A DNA stretch of 64,000 nucleotides, taken from positions 113,448,040 to 113,512,039 of the forward strand of contig OY726564.1 of assembly GCA_963383645.1 (NCBI GenBank), read 5' to 3'. The notes under the pieces are model-generated. The model was not told where the DNA came from. It did no database searches and saw only the letters and a list, made by a program, of their open reading frames with translations. Of this stretch, positions 11,393-23,101 are shown piece by piece (within the stretch, counting starts at the first letter, position 1; each line of letters starts with the position of its first letter). The position numbers and the translations under genes are program-made. Origin of the DNA: Muscardinus avellanarius. Lineage: Eukaryota > Chordata > Mammalia > Rodentia > Gliridae.

Positions 11393-12344
11393 GAACATTC
11401 TTTTAATATAAAAGATAAAATCTGAGCCAGCCATATTTTTACTTCCTAACCAGTAGCCCCCAACAAATCGCATAATTGAGGAAGTCACCCAACTGCACCC
11501 TGTTCATCCCTCCTGACTGTCTGAATGCTAGATACAGAATTATCTTCGTCATTTAACGGTGGCTTAAAGATCTTGACCTAAGTTCTTCCTGTATCTGGAT
11601 CCTGTTTGAAGCACAAGAGTCATTTGGGGTTCCGTTTGGATTACCCTTTAGGAATCTGGCTCTTCCGGAAAACTCCTACTTGAGGAAGTCTTACCAGGAC
11701 CAGTCCCTTGGGCTGGCTGTTTTCCTTGGCAGTGTTGTTGTGGTTGTTGTTGTTGTTGTTGTTGTTATCATCATCATCATCATCATATCAGCAAAGAGCT
11801 GCCTTTCTTTTTCCCTCTAAAATGAGATCACTCTTCTGCCAGGTGATTTATATAATGCCAACATGCTCACCCCGGCCCTGGCCATTTGACAGTCCACCCT
11901 CTCCCACTTCAGGGCTCAGCCCTCCAGAACCCTAAAACATAAAAGCCCTTGGGCACTCAAGGACACATCCACATCCTTCCCCTGGCTCATTCTTAACACT
12001 CAGCACTAACTCCGCCTGCCTTATCCATTATAGATTAGGACCTCAATTAAAAATTTAGTGAAACAGCTCCAATTGTCAGATCTTAAGCAATTCACCAAAA
12101 CCAACTTTCTTTTGTCTGCTGCACTAATTCGTCGCGACATGTTTTCAGATATGTTACCTTGCATCTCTAAAATGTTGTATTTTCCACATCAGCTGTCAAG
12201 CAGATTGCGTTGCCGACTGTTCAATACCAGCAGTGTTTTAAAAACCAGAAATAATTTATAAAGCACTCGGAATCTAGGGAAGATGGAATTACCTTGAGGT
12301 GCTAACCCTGACTTGAAGCAGAGATGTAGCCTCCTTGGGGGTGT
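11393..12344. other. Unclassified sequence with a GTT/ATC triplet run
   Basis: Nothing recognised apart from (GTT)n passing into (ATC)n at 11735-11788. The 75-codon frame over the run is low-complexity and not a gene. Confidence 0.5.
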
Positions 12345-12830
12345 GGCTTTTTAAAAATACCTCTATTGGTACATTGTAATCCTACATCATAGTGAGTTGG
12401 AAGCAATCCAGACACGCAGGGCACAGCACTTGGGGTGTTCCCTGCGGACCCCACCCGCGCCAGCCCTTTCCCGGGCATATCAGTGAGACGTGTTCATACA
12501 TGCACAGGGCATTGTCTTCGGTATTTCCTTCGATTCTCCCTTTGCCCTCCCTTCCCAGTCTCCTCCCACTAGTCTACTGGTCTCTCTCCTCGCTTATCTG
12601 AAGTCCCTTTTGTCTCCTGTCTTTTCTCTGGCTTCCACGTATGAGAGAAAATGCACAGCCCTTGACTGTCGGCACCTGGCTGATCTCGTCATGGCACTTC
12701 CTAGTGTCAGCTCTTTCGCTGAAATGACCTAACTGTGTTCTTCTTTATGGCTGAGGACAATCCCACTGTGGGTATATCACGTATTTTTACTACCCATTCA
12801 TCTGTTGAGGAACGCCTAGGGGGTATGATT
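12345..12830 (-). mobile_element. L1 3' end, diverged
   Basis: From left to right it gives antisense L1 3' UTR (CTATTGGTACATTGTAATCC) and then ORF2's end (CTTTATGGCTGAGGACAATCC, CCCATTCATCTGTTGAGGAA). Confidence 0.7.
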
Positions 12831-13425
12831 GTTAAAAGCATAAAAAATACTTTGTACATTAAAAAACAACAACAGCTAGAGAAAAAAAAGCAAAAACAAA
12901 GCCCCTCATCTTCCCCATAAAAAACTCTAGCAGAGATTATTGTGGTAACATGTAAGGATTCTCATTTTTTCTGCTAAAATGCAAAGACCTTTGGGCTGGT
13001 GACTCTTTACACTCTAGTGGCCACTTGCTTCTGAGTGTAAATGGACTTATCAGCGCCCTGGGAGCGGTCTTCAGGGCGCCCAGAAAATATAAACACTGGG
13101 ACACCTGCTAGAGAAGAGACCAGAATAAACTGCATGATGGAAAGGCAGGTTGGAGCTAAAAGAAACTCACTTAATATGCTGAATTATCGTTTTACCTTAG
13201 AGAAATGCTAAAATTCTACATAAATACGAAAGTATATTATTGTATATATAAATACATATATATGTGCATACATATGTAATCTATATGCATGTGTATTACA
13301 TATATGTGTATATTACATATATGTATATATTACACATATATTACATATATGTGTAATATTTATACACATATATTAAGGATACTATTATGTATTATACCTG
13401 TTTATATTTATTTTAACATACTTTT
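12831..13425. other. Unclassified, with TA/CA microsatellite
   Basis: No gene seen. A mixed (TATG/TACA)n tract at about 13225-13375 is a simple repeat. Confidence 0.5.
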
Positions 13426-13461
13426 ATTGGTACATTATACATTATAGTATTCATTGTTTTA

Positions 13462-13660
13462 CTGTTTTATTTTTTTACTTTTATTTTATTTATTTATTTA
13501 TTTATATTTTTGGTGGTACTGGGGTTCCTGGAAGCCCTTCTACCTCCGGGCTACACTCCCAGACCTATTTTATATTTTATTTGGAAACAGGGTCTCTTAA
13601 GGCAGCGCGGCTGGCCAGCGCAATCCTCTTGTCTCCGCCTCCCAAGCGGGGGGGGGCGGG

Positions 13661-13714
<54 letters not shown>

Positions 13715-13739
13715 ACAAGCGTGCACCACCAGGCCCAGC
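13462..13739 (-). mobile_element. Young-type B1-dID SINE with internal (GT)n
   Basis: Antisense dimer preceded by an expanded tail (13462-13505, TTTA repeats). A (GT)n tract at 13663-13710 follows a run of G inside the B1 module. A 14-bp TSD with one mismatch (TATTCATTGTTTTA) lies at about 13448-13461 and 13740-13754. The host text TTTATTGGTACATTATACATT just before may be an L1 tail. Confidence 0.82.
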
Positions 13740-14000
13740 GTATCCATTGTTTTAATACACCTAAACTTATTACTGATAAACTTTTGAGAGTACAGTCAAA
13801 TAAAAGAACTCAATCTTTGCTGTACAATACTGATGTCCCCCACAGCCTATTTAGGATAAATTTTTTAAACAAACTGTGAGTGATGATTTTTAAAAATATC
13901 TATGCCCTGTCAAAATAGAGACCTTGATGGATACACTGAACCTCCCCTTCCTCAAAATACACACACAAAACCTGCTGGAGGAAATTACCCAAGGGGAGAG

Positions 14001-14110
14001 CTCTTCTCTTCTCTTCTCTTCTCTTCTCTTCTCTTCTCTTCTCTTCTCTTCTCTTCTCTTCTCTTCCCTTCCCTTCCCTTCCCTTCCCTTCCCTTCCCTT
14101 CCCTTCCCTT

Positions 14111-14182
<72 letters not shown>
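14001..14182. repeat. Long polypyrimidine tract: (CTCTT)n, (CCCTT)n, (CT)n
   Basis: Three successive motifs make about 180 bp of almost unbroken pyrimidine on the plus strand: CTCTT pentamers (14001-14065), CCCTT pentamers (14066-14112) and CT dimers (14115-14182). Confidence 0.95.
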
Positions 14183-14550
14183 ACTTGAAAACTGAAGAAC
14201 TAAAGCCTCCATCCATACTCACCCCAATCCACAGGACCACAGAGCCCAGCTGCCGGCCCCATGCTGCTCTCAGAGGGACAGCACCTGCCCCTGCCTCTAT
14301 TACTTCTCTTAGCGGCCACCACAAGGCAGGCTCGCCACTGGCACCAGCTGAAATGGACATGGACTGCAAAGGCCTGAGCTTATTTACACGCACGCAGTTA
14401 TCACAAGCTCAAAGCCACTTTATCATCCAGGCAACAAGTCAGCAGGAAAATGAAACTTATCAATCAGCATTCACATACCCCCCAACCTCCCTCGATCCTA
14501 TGGAAACACAAAGGCAGGAACCGCGGTTACCAGCAACATCCACACCATGA
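14183..14550. other. Unclassified single-copy sequence
   Basis: No gene or repeat recognised. Confidence 0.45.
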
Positions 14551-14737
14551 CTGTGTGTGCGGCACCGGGGACGGAACCCAGGGGCTTACTACCTCTGAGC
14601 TACACACTCAGCCCTATTTTACGTTTTATTTTGAACCAGGATCGCGCTAAATTGCTGCGGCTGGTTTCTAATCTGTGATTGTTCATCTCAGCTTCCCAAC
14701 CACTGGGATTTCAGGCAAGTGCCTCTATACCCGGCGA
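14551..14737 (-). mobile_element. Antisense B1-dID SINE, older
   Basis: ID module (GGGGACGGAACCCAGGGGC) then B1 module ending ATACCCGGC, with many substitutions. Confidence 0.8.
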
Positions 14738-14977
14738 CTTCGACTCCTAAGCTACCCCCTTGCTTCCGCAGCTACTGAATAGCTCCTTTCTTGCTTACTT
14801 AGTGAGACTTTAACTTAATTTTAAAACTACAATTATAAATCTAAACCACATATTGAGGTAGTGTGTTTATACCATTAAACAATCACTCTTGTGAGATTCT
14901 CAGACATCAGTCAACATTTCATTTCTACTCCAATTAGAAAAACTGAAGGTAAAGCACTTCTTTCAGAAATATATGTA

Positions 14978-15402
14978 CTTGGCTAGGCATGGTGGCCATG
15001 CCTGAAATGCCAGTACTTGGGGAGGCTGAGACAGACGGATCATAGGTTCGAGGCCAGCCTCAGCAATTCAGCAAGCCCCTCAGCAACATAGCAAGACCCT
15101 GTTTCCAAATAAAAAATAAAACAGGGAGATGAAGGTGGTGACACATGTTTGTAATCCCAGCATTTTGGAGACCAAGATAGGAGGACCCCGGTTTGAGGAC
15201 AGCCTCAGCTACTTAGGCCCTTTGCAACTCAGTGAGACCCTGTTTCAAAATAATGAATTAAAAATAGGGCTGGGGGTATCACTCCGAGGTAGAATGCCCC
15301 TGGGTTCCATCCCCAGTACTAGTACTGCAAAAAATAAAATCAATAAAATAGGGCTGGGGTTGTAGCTCGAAGACAGAATGCCCCTGGGTTCATTCCAGAA
15401 AG
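14978..15402 (+). mobile_element. Two nested B1-dID SINEs
   Basis: The outer SINE has its B1 module at 14978-15125 and its ID module at 15351-15395. An inner SINE (15128-15340, GAAGGTGGTGACACATG...CCCAGTACTAG) separates them, again inserted at the A-rich linker. Confidence 0.75.
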
Positions 15403-15778
15403 GAAGAGAGGGAGAGAGGGTGGGGGGTTGAGGAGGGAGGGAAGAAGGGAAGAGAGAGAGCAAAATGTCTGTGTCCTAGAGTGAGAAGATGGCGTGTGAA
15501 CTGAGCGTGCTTCTCCTCCATCTCTCCTGTTCCCCTCTGCTCCAGCAGTGCGGGATGGCTCATGCACGGGTGGAGCCGGCAGAAGCGAGCCACAGGCTGG
15601 GGCCACCCCTCCTTAGTGGCCCCGAGGCAGAGCCTGGCATCAGCAGCCGTGTCCCCTTCAACCAGGCCTGCGGCTCGGGGCATCCCCGACCTAGCGCATC
15701 TCAGGTTTTGTACTTGGAGAAAATGCCTCACGCATTTGGTGTTGAAATAATGCTATGAATGAATACAAATTCCAACAT
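15403..15778. other. Unclassified; purine-rich start
   Basis: A GA-rich tract (15396-15460) trails the SINE. The rest has no recognised gene; the minus strand near 15690-15775 faintly resembles L2. Confidence 0.35.
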
Positions 15779-15779
15779 C

Positions 15780-15908
15780 AAAGACCTGTGGAGAAGGGGA
15801 GAGAGGGAGGTGGGACCTGAAGGGATGTGCTCCAAGCTGGGCCATGGATGCTCCTATCACTGTATACCCCGGTGTGACACGTAATCACAATGCACCAAAT
15901 AAAGGTGT
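15780..15908 (+). mobile_element. L1 3' UTR tail
   Basis: A G-rich run then AAGGGATGTGCTCCAAGC, ending CACAATGCACCAAATAAA. The end matches the other L1 tails here (GCACCAATAAAATAAA). A TA-rich microsatellite follows at 15918-15960. Confidence 0.65.
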
Positions 15909-16019
15909 GTGTGTATTTATATAATATGTATATATATAATATATATAATATATATATAATACAAAACAGAAGAGATGGCAAAGTCACTCGAAGTCCATTT
16001 TTTACCTGGGAAGAATAAT

Positions 16020-16098
16020 GTTATGTTGCTGTTGCTGTTGCTGTTGTTGTTGCTGCTGCTGCTGTTGTTGTTGTTGCTGTTGTTGCTGCTATTGTTGT
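16020..16098. repeat. (TTG/CTG)n triplet repeat
   Basis: About 26 leucine-like triplets mixing TTG and CTG on the plus strand. It is low-complexity and not part of a recognisable gene. Confidence 0.9.
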
Positions 16099-16492
16099 TA
16101 CCTCAGACACAAACCAATTCCCCCCAAATGACCTCGGCAACATTCTATGAGGGTGCAATCCGTCCTGATTCCCAACATGGATCGTTAACCAACAGGGTTG
16201 AAGGTTAACTGAGTTCCACCTCCGCCCCCAGCCAGGATGGAGCAGGAGGAAGGGGTTTACGCTCTTGTCTCAGAGGCTGGAGAGGGAGGCCCAGGTCCAG
16301 GAAAGGGCAGGCCGAGGCGTGTTTCAGAAGGCGTCCCTGAAAGAAGGGTACACCGGAGCTGACCTCTCCAGCTCCCGCCTGGAGAAAGCCTCACTGTCAC
16401 AGCACAGGGACAGGCTGTCGGCGCACACCTCAGGGTCGCACGCAGAGGAAGAGAGCCAGGCAGCGGGCAGCGGGGCCACGGCAGCTAGGATC
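16099..16492. other. Unclassified single-copy sequence
   Basis: Moderately GC-rich; no gene or repeat recognised. Confidence 0.45.
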
Positions 16493-16716
16493 TTTTTTTT
16501 TTTTTTTTTTTTGGCGAGTCTGGGGACAGAACCCAGGGGCATTCAACCTCCGAGCTACACGCTCCGCCCTATTTTTTTATTCTTTATTTTTGAAACAGGG
16601 TGTCACTGAGTTGCGGAGGGTTTCACTAAGTAGCTGAGGCTGTCTGCGAACCACGATCCTCCGGTCTTAACCTCCCAAATGCTGGGATGACAAGCGTGTG
16701 CCACCATGCCCAGGTG
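16493..16716 (-). mobile_element. Antisense B1-dID SINE
   Basis: T run (16493-16512), ID module, linker, then B1 module ending CCACCATGCCCAGG. Confidence 0.85.
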
Positions 16717-16974
16717 CAGCCAGGACTTTGTAGAGCAAAATACAGAAGGAAACGAGGCTGTACAGGGAGAAGGCTCCAGACACCAGGCGAGGGTCCCCCA
16801 AAGACAGATCAGCGCCTGGTGCAAGATCCCTGAGCAGGGAACCAGGAACAGCGCCCAGAACAGGCAGGAAGCGGCAGGGCTCCAGTGAGCCCCGTGAAGA
16901 CACCTGCTAACACTGGAGCTGCGAGCAGTCGGGAAGGCCCGGTTTGCCCTACACGAGAGGCTGCGCTAATGGAT

Positions 16975-17832
16975 TTTAAAAGCAGGTCTCAAAGAGATCA
17001 AGCCGATGCCAGTGAACTGTATTTCAGAACCAAGTACAAAATGTCTGAAACAAAAGCCACATGACATAAAATTTGCAACGTCCAGCATCTATTCAGAACC
17101 ACCAGACACACCAAGGAGAAGGAAAATACTGATCAGGAAGAACAGATGCAGAAATTACAGAGGGAGGAATTAGCAGATAAGAATTAATTGGGGGGAATAG
17201 TATATGAACGTGTGCATGTGTGCGTGTGTGTGGACACTGGTAATGGCAGATTGCATATATTACAGTAATCCGTAAGATCTGTTACCAGGTAAGGAGCTGG
17301 CTGTCTGTGTAAGCACACTCTGATCTTCAGACAACTAGGCGGTCAGTGGTGACGCGCGTCACAGACACATCCTCGTCATTTAGTGGCACGTGACTGTCTA
17401 TAAAAGCATTCAGATGTGGGGGTTTTTTCAAGAAGAGAGACAAAACCATGAAAGTGATGCAGAGAATAAAAGATATTAAAAAGTACAAACCGTACTTCCA
17501 GAGATGAACAACACATTATCTCAAATGAAAAACACACTGGATAAAATCAGCAGAATCCAGGAGGCCGGACGTGGTAGGGCGCAGGCCTACAATCCCCATA
17601 CTTAGGAGGCTGAGACGGGAGGATCGCAGGCTCACCGTCAGCCTCAGCAATTTAACAAAACTCCATTTCAAGATTTAAAAAAAAAAAAAAAAAAGGACCA
17701 GGGACCAGGGGTGTAGTCAGGGCAAAGTACAATGCCCGAGTTCAGTCCTCATTCCCCCCCTAAAAAAAAAAATAATATCAGCAGATTAGACATTAAATGA
17801 AAAAGCTACATGGGTGTGAAGGCAAAGCAACA
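16975..17832 (+). mobile_element. HAL1/L1M-like ORF1-region fossil, split by a SINE
   Basis: Segments 16975-17560 and 17778-17832 carry ORF1-region motifs of HAL1-type half-L1s (CAACGTCCAGCATCTATTCA, AGGAATTAGCAGATAAGAAT, CACTGGATAAAATCAGCAGA). The frame is degenerate. A SINE at 17566-17775 interrupts it. Confidence 0.6.
17566..17775 (+). mobile_element. B1-dID SINE inside HAL1-like fossil
   Basis: Dimer with a 19-bp A linker and an A tail. The host motif ATCAGCAGA appears on both sides, consistent with a short duplication. Confidence 0.75.
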
Positions 17833-17888
17833 GGAATAAATCCAAATGGAAGAAGGAGGAAAAGTAAAAAGTACTAGAAAAAAATATT

Positions 17889-18085
17889 GCCGGGCATGGT
17901 GGCACACGCTTGTCATCCCCGTGCTTGGGAGGTGGAGACAGGAGGATTGCGCAGGTTGGGAGTCAGCCGCGCTGGCTTAAGAGACCCTGTTTCCAAAAAT
18001 AAAATATAAAATAGGTCTGGGAGTGTAGCCGGAGGTAGAAGGGCTTCCAGGAACCCCAGTACCACCAATATATATATATATAAAA
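17889..18085 (+). mobile_element. Young-type B1-dID SINE with TA tail
   Basis: GCCGGGCATGGTGGCACACG start, variant ID module (GGTAGAAGGGCTTCCAGGAA) and a (TA)n tail at 18068-18081. Confidence 0.85.
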
Positions 18086-18768
18086 TTTATAGGAAACCGT
18101 CGTGATCTGGTGATCTGCGCCCAATTGCAAGTGGCCGCGCAGCACACGGACTTGCCTAAAACTCCTGAAGGGTCGTGTAGAGACAGAGGCATTCCAAGGA
18201 AGCGCGGTGACAGTCCCCTCGAGTTGCCTACAATCTGCAGATCCCTAGGCCTTTCTGCGCCAGTGTGAAGAGGTCTGGAATATGCCACTGGGGCAGGAAG
18301 ACTCTTTCTGAGCAGAAAGCACGCATGTCCCTAAAATCTTGTATCTGTTTACAAGCCTCAGAGGCTCCAAAAAGAGCCCAGAAGAGCTTAATTGTCTCGT
18401 CCTCAGCCTCCTTCCTGGGAATAACCAAGGAAGGCGAATCTGACCGCCAGACCTGCTCAGTGGCCACCCCACACCTAGATTAGCGCGGCGCAGAAACTTT
18501 ATCTCCCGTCGTTTCTCCCAAAGGCCCGCTCCTCTTTCCAAAAATCTCATCTGTTTTATCTAACGCCCTTCTTCCCCATCCCCTGACGCTAACCTCCCTT
18601 TTGACTCACATTTCTGTCACGACTGTATGTGGATTCACACCTGGCTCTTGGCGCATGTGTCAGTTTAATATGCAGCCCCCAGAACTAGACCCAAGGGAAA
18701 ACAAAATACTCCCTCCCCAGCAGCTGCCCCCTTGCAGCTCAGCTTTGGCCAAGCAGAGAGATCTTCCT
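18086..18768. other. Unclassified single-copy sequence with a minus-strand frame
   Basis: No repeat family recognised. The minus strand has overlapping frames (101 codons from 18550, 79 codons from 18467). They could be a diverged retroviral remnant or chance, and no motif decides it. Confidence 0.35.
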
Positions 18769-18778
18769 AAAATGTAAA

Positions 18779-19298
18779 TCTTGACAGCAGCACAATTGGC
18801 AATAGCCAAAATAGGGAACCAGCCTAGGTCCCCATCAACAGATGAATGGATTGCAAAATTGTGGGAAATACACACAATGGAATTCTACTCAGCTATAAAG
18901 AAGAACAAAATCAGGTCATTCGCAAGAAGAGGGAAAGACGTGGAGAACATTATGTTAAGTGAGATCAGCCAGGCACAGAAAGAGAAGGGACATATGTTTT
19001 CTCTAATATGCCCAAACTAGGGAGCATTGGGGATACCAGAGGGACTCCAGACAATGGAGGGGAAACCTCAGCAAAGCTGAAATGGAAGGATAGGAGAGGA
19101 AGAAGGCTGAGGCTGATTAATGGAGGAGCTATGTCTGAATATGTGTAAAAGTATGAATGTACCATGGTCAACGTGGACACTCAGTATGGGGGAAGAGGAG
19201 AAGGGGGGCACCAAGCACTATGTGAATGTTTGCCATTAAAATATGATCCACATTATGATGTGAAACTATAGTGTACCAATAAAATAAAAAATAGAAAA
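18779..19298 (+). mobile_element. 5'-truncated L1 (520 bp) with TSD
   Basis: It starts in the 3' part of ORF2 (CAGCACAATTGGCAATAGCC) and runs through the 3' UTR to CCAATAAAATAAAAAATAG. The TSD AAAATGTAAA lies at 18769-18778 and 19299-19308. Confidence 0.88.
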
Positions 19299-19554
19299 AA
19301 ATGTAAACCAGAATATGTTTGTCCTTACCTTAGAGTTCTTGAGAGACTTCCCAGTGCTGCACGAATAGCATTCCACCTGTAAACCCTACAAGACCACCCC
19401 TTGCCTTTTCCTCTAGCCCTGTAAGGTACCACACTCCTTACTTTGCCTCTGATCCAGCTACTTTTGTCTTTAGGTTCTGAGAGCAGGCTAAGTTGTGTCT
19501 TAACTTAGGACCTCTGTGTGTGTCAATTTCTCCTGTTTGGAATACTCTTTCCTA

Positions 19555-19972
19555 GCCAGGCATGGTGTCACACATCTTTAATCTCAGACCTTGGGAGGTA
19601 AAGACAGGAGGATCACACATTTGAGGCCAGCCTCAGCAATTTAGCAAGACCCTCAGCCACTTAGTGAGACCTTGTTTCAAACTTAAAAAAAAAATTAAGA
19701 GCTGGAGTTGGCCGTGCATGGTGGCGCACGCTTGTAATCCCCGCGGTCGGAAGGCGGAGACAGGAGGATCGCGCAGGTTCGAAGCCAGCTGCGCGCGCTG
19801 GCTTCGGAGACCCTGTTTCCAAATAAAAACTGTAAAAATAGGTCTGGGAGTGTAGCCCAGAGGTAGAAGGGCTTCCAGGAACCCCAGTACCACCAAAAAA
19901 AAAAAAAAAAAAAAGAGCTGGGGTTGTAGCTCAGATGTAGAATGCCCTGGGTTCAATCCCCAGTACCTCCTA
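19555..19972 (+). mobile_element. Nested pair of B1-dID SINEs
   Basis: The older outer SINE (B1 at 19555-19690, ID at 19915-19970) is split by a young-type SINE (about 19708-19914). GAGCTGGAGTTG before and GAGCTGGGGTTG after the inner copy form the duplication. (CA)n follows at 19974-19998. Confidence 0.85.
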
Positions 19973-19999
19973 AACACACACACACACACACACACACAC

Positions 20000-20555
20000 G
20001 GTTCATCAACTCATTTATTGGCTCTACTGCTAAAGTCTTTCATTTCTCCAGGGTTGAGAAAGGCTATATGATAAATTTTTAAATAACCTCTCATAATTAC
20101 TTACTAACAAAGGTATTTAAAAACTAGCCTCAATTTTAAAAACAAAGTAAAAAAATCATGACTGACTGTAATATGCCTCCCTTTTTAAAATTCATCTTCA
20201 GGAAACATTTGAATTTCTCATCACATTTAACAGTTTTCCCCACGCATAATGCTTTGATTTCTGCCTCTTTACATGTCTGTGCTATATATTACCTACTTAA
20301 CAATGTTCTAACCCTAAAAACCCCCAAATGCAAACAATCCAATGTTTTGTCAATTTTGCATTATTCATTTTGACAAACAAAATATATACAATAATGTAGC
20401 ATATTCTTGTAGGGGAATAGAACTTTAATATAAACCTATAACAGAACAGTTTACTTTTAATATTGTGCAATACTGAGTGCTTCTTGGATTAATATCCCTC
20501 GGGAACTATAAAACATTGTATTGTTGTGAATTAACAAAATCTTTATTGTGTTTTA
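20000..20555. other. Unclassified AT-rich sequence
   Basis: No gene or repeat recognised. Confidence 0.5.
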
Positions 20556-20556
20556 A

Positions 20557-20640
20557 GTCAAGGTTTGGAAAACTGTGGCCTCAGAGCCAAATTTAACCCG
20601 TCTTCTGTTTTTGTACAGCTCTAAACTAGGAATGGCTTTT
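20557..20640 (+). mobile_element. MER5A-like hAT-Charlie fragment
   Basis: The text AAGGTTTGGAAAACTGTGGC followed by CAGAGCCAAATTTAACCCG and TGTTTTTGTACAGC matches the left end of the MER5A non-autonomous DNA transposon. Confidence 0.65.
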
Positions 20641-20649
20641 AGTTTTTAA

Positions 20650-21434
20650 ATGACTGAGTTTCCCATAGGCAACATATGATTGGTTCATTTTTATACCCAC
20701 TCAGCCGGTCTATTTTTTGATTGAAGAACTTAGTGTATTTATTTATATTCAAGGTTATTGTTGAAAATGTAAAACTTCTATTATTTTTATAACATTTCTT
20801 CAGTTTATTTTGAATATTATTTGTTCCATTTTTCCTCTCGTTATTCATCTTTGTAGCTTGGTGGTTTATTGTATTACTAAGGTTTGATTATTTTCTATTT
20901 CTCTTCTGTGTGTCTACCTTACCAGCGGGTTTTATATTTTTATACATCTTAATGACAGCATCTTTCTTTTGCTTCTGGATGTAGGACTCCCTTGCTCATC
21001 TTTTGTAAACTCAGTTCGTGCTAAGGAATTAGTTTTAGCTTGTCTTGAAAAGTCTTTATTTTTTGTGAAGGATAGTTTTGCTGGATATAGTATTCTTTGG
21101 TTGACAGGTATTTTCTTTCAAAACTTGAAATATGTTAATCCATTTCCTTCTGGCCTATAAGCTTTCTATTGAGAAATCTGTTGTTAATCTATTTGGGGTT
21201 CTTTTTAATGTAACTTGGTCCTTTTTTCCTTCCGCTTATAGAAGTCTCTCTTTGTCTTGTACTTTTGATAGTTTGACTGTGTGTTGAGGCGAGGATCTTT
21301 TCTGATCATGTCTGTTTGGGATTCTATGAGCCTCCTGTACCTGGATAGACATATCATTCCCAAGATTAGGAGAGCTTTTAGCTATTAGTTTATTGAATAA
21401 GTTCTACACACCTTTCTCTGTTTCTTCTCCTTTG

Positions 21435-21480
<46 letters not shown>

Positions 21481-21870
21481 ATTCATTTAATAGTGTTCCA
21501 AAGTTTTTATTGTCTTTTTCTCCTTTCTTCCTTCCTTTTTTTGAAACTTAGATAATCCTTTCTTTTGCTTGATCTAGTCTGTTGTTGACTTTCAGTTGTA
21601 TTTCTTTTTAATTTGGCTTTCTGAGTTTTTCACTTCTAAGATTTCCGTTTGGCTCTTTTCAAAGAATTTTCTCTCTTTGCTGAATTTCCCATTTGTATCA
21701 TGCATTGTTCTTCTGATTTCATGGCTGTCTACATTCTCTTGAATCTCACTGAGTTCCTTCAGTCATTCTTTTTAGTTCTTCATCAAGCCTTCCATCAACA
21801 TTGCCTTCGGATCTGATCTGCTGTCAAGAGATGCTGTGTTTGGGAGATGTCAGGCGACGGTTTTTCATTT
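20650..21870 (-). mobile_element. HAL1/L1M-like ORF1-region fossil
   Basis: Antisense motifs GCTGGATATAGTATTCTTTG, TTCCTTCTGGCCTATAAGC, GATTTCCGTTTGGCTCTTTT and ATCTCACTGAGTTCCTTCAG follow the order of a half-L1 ORF1. (CA)n at 21438-21479 replaces its Glu/Lys-rich part. No frame remains open. Confidence 0.65.
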
Positions 21871-21904
21871 TTCTCGTGCTTCTATGTTGAGATGTGTGCA
21901 TCTG

Positions 21905-22560
21905 GGGTCAGTTATCCCAAACACTTAGGCACAGAAAGACAAGCACCATATAACTCACACATATGTGGAATATAAATAGTTGATGGTCTAGATGTTGAGA
22001 GCAGGATGGTGGTTATCGGGGCTTGAAACATGGATCAGTAGATGATAAACCACAGCTGAGGCAGCATGAGGAGAGCTTGTGAACTGCACAGTAGACTGGC
22101 CATAGGTAACAATGACATACTGTAGCTCAAGAAGCCAGGAGAAAAGACACAGACGAGCCAGGAGTGGTGGTGCACACCTGTTACTCCAGGACTGGAGGTC
22201 TGAAACAGGAGGATCACAGGCTCAAGGGGAGCCTCAGCAAGTACTGAAGCTCCGTTCAACCTAGTGAGACCCTGTTTCAGAATAGAAATAAAAATAGGGC
22301 TAGAGGCATACCTGAGTGATAGAATGCTTCTGGCTTCCATCTCTGATACCACACACACACAAAATAAAAGTTACAAACTGCTTTCACCATGAAGAAGTAA
22401 TAGACAATTAAGAATATATATAATCAATATATATTTAATATATATTAATGTGATTTGAATATTACACAATGTATATATGTATTAAAATATATGATACCCC
22501 ATTAATATACATAATTTTAGATATGCTTTAAATGCATAAAAATGACTAATAATATTTTTA
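21905..22560 (+). mobile_element. Old L1MA 3' end, split by a SINE
   Basis: ORF2 end and 3' UTR (AGGCACAGAAAGACAAGCAC, CATATGTGGAATATAAATAG) continue after the SINE as AAGTAATAGACAATTAAG and GTATATATGTATTAAAATAT. Confidence 0.7.
22153..22372 (+). mobile_element. B1-dID SINE inside L1MA
   Basis: GCCAGGAGTGGTGGTGCACAC start; ID module AGAATGCTTCTGGCTTCCAT; CACACA tail. Confidence 0.8.
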
Positions 22561-22599
22561 AAGAATATTCCTTAGCATGAGAAGACTGTATGAAGTTTC

Positions 22600-22775
22600 T
22601 GTCTTAGAGTCCATCAAGTTTGTCGGGACTCAGCCGAGTCCTTCTGTTCACACAATGCCGATGGCCGCTTTCATGGTTGAAAAGAGTTGAGTGAGTGGTT
22701 GTGACAGAGACCGTATGTCCTGCAAAGTCTAGAATATTGGGGTGTTCATAGCAAAAGACTGCCAACATCTATTCA
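22600..22775 (+). mobile_element. MER5A-like hAT-Charlie element
   Basis: The order TGCCGATGGCCGCTTTCATG, GAGTTGAGTGAGTGGTTGTG, ACAGAGACCGTATG, CTGCAAAGTCTAGAATATT matches the MER5A right half. Confidence 0.75.
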
Positions 22776-23060
22776 AAACAACTGTTCTCTTAAACTTTAC
22801 TGAATTTTTGTTCCTTGAAAAATCAGGCAAACATTTATGAAACAGACTATTCTCCCCGATAGACAGATTCGCAGTTGATGAAGACACTCTGATCCTTAAC
22901 CACAACTATGAGGCAAGCGTTTCCTGTTACTCTGGCCACACTGGCGCCGGCCTCCCCACGGGCCAGCACTTGCCCAGCTTAGCCCTCTGGACAGGCTCTG
23001 GCCTCCGCCTGGGGTGCTCTTCCTCAAGACAGCCACTTGGGGCGCCCTCTCAGCTCCGCA
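22776..23060 (+). mobile_element. Probable L2 fragment
   Basis: The part at about 22920-23040 (CTCTGGCCACACTGGCGCC ... TGGGGTGCTCTTCCTCAAG) resembles L2 internal sequence. The region before it is unclassified. Confidence 0.5.
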
Positions 23061-23069
23061 GAGGCTTTG

Positions 23070-23096
<27 letters not shown>

Positions 23097-23101
<5 letters not shown>

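Noticed and set aside
13902..14550. Ser/Leu-rich frame of 208 codons
   Set aside because: It reads through the CT/CTCTT polypyrimidine tract; no real protein features.
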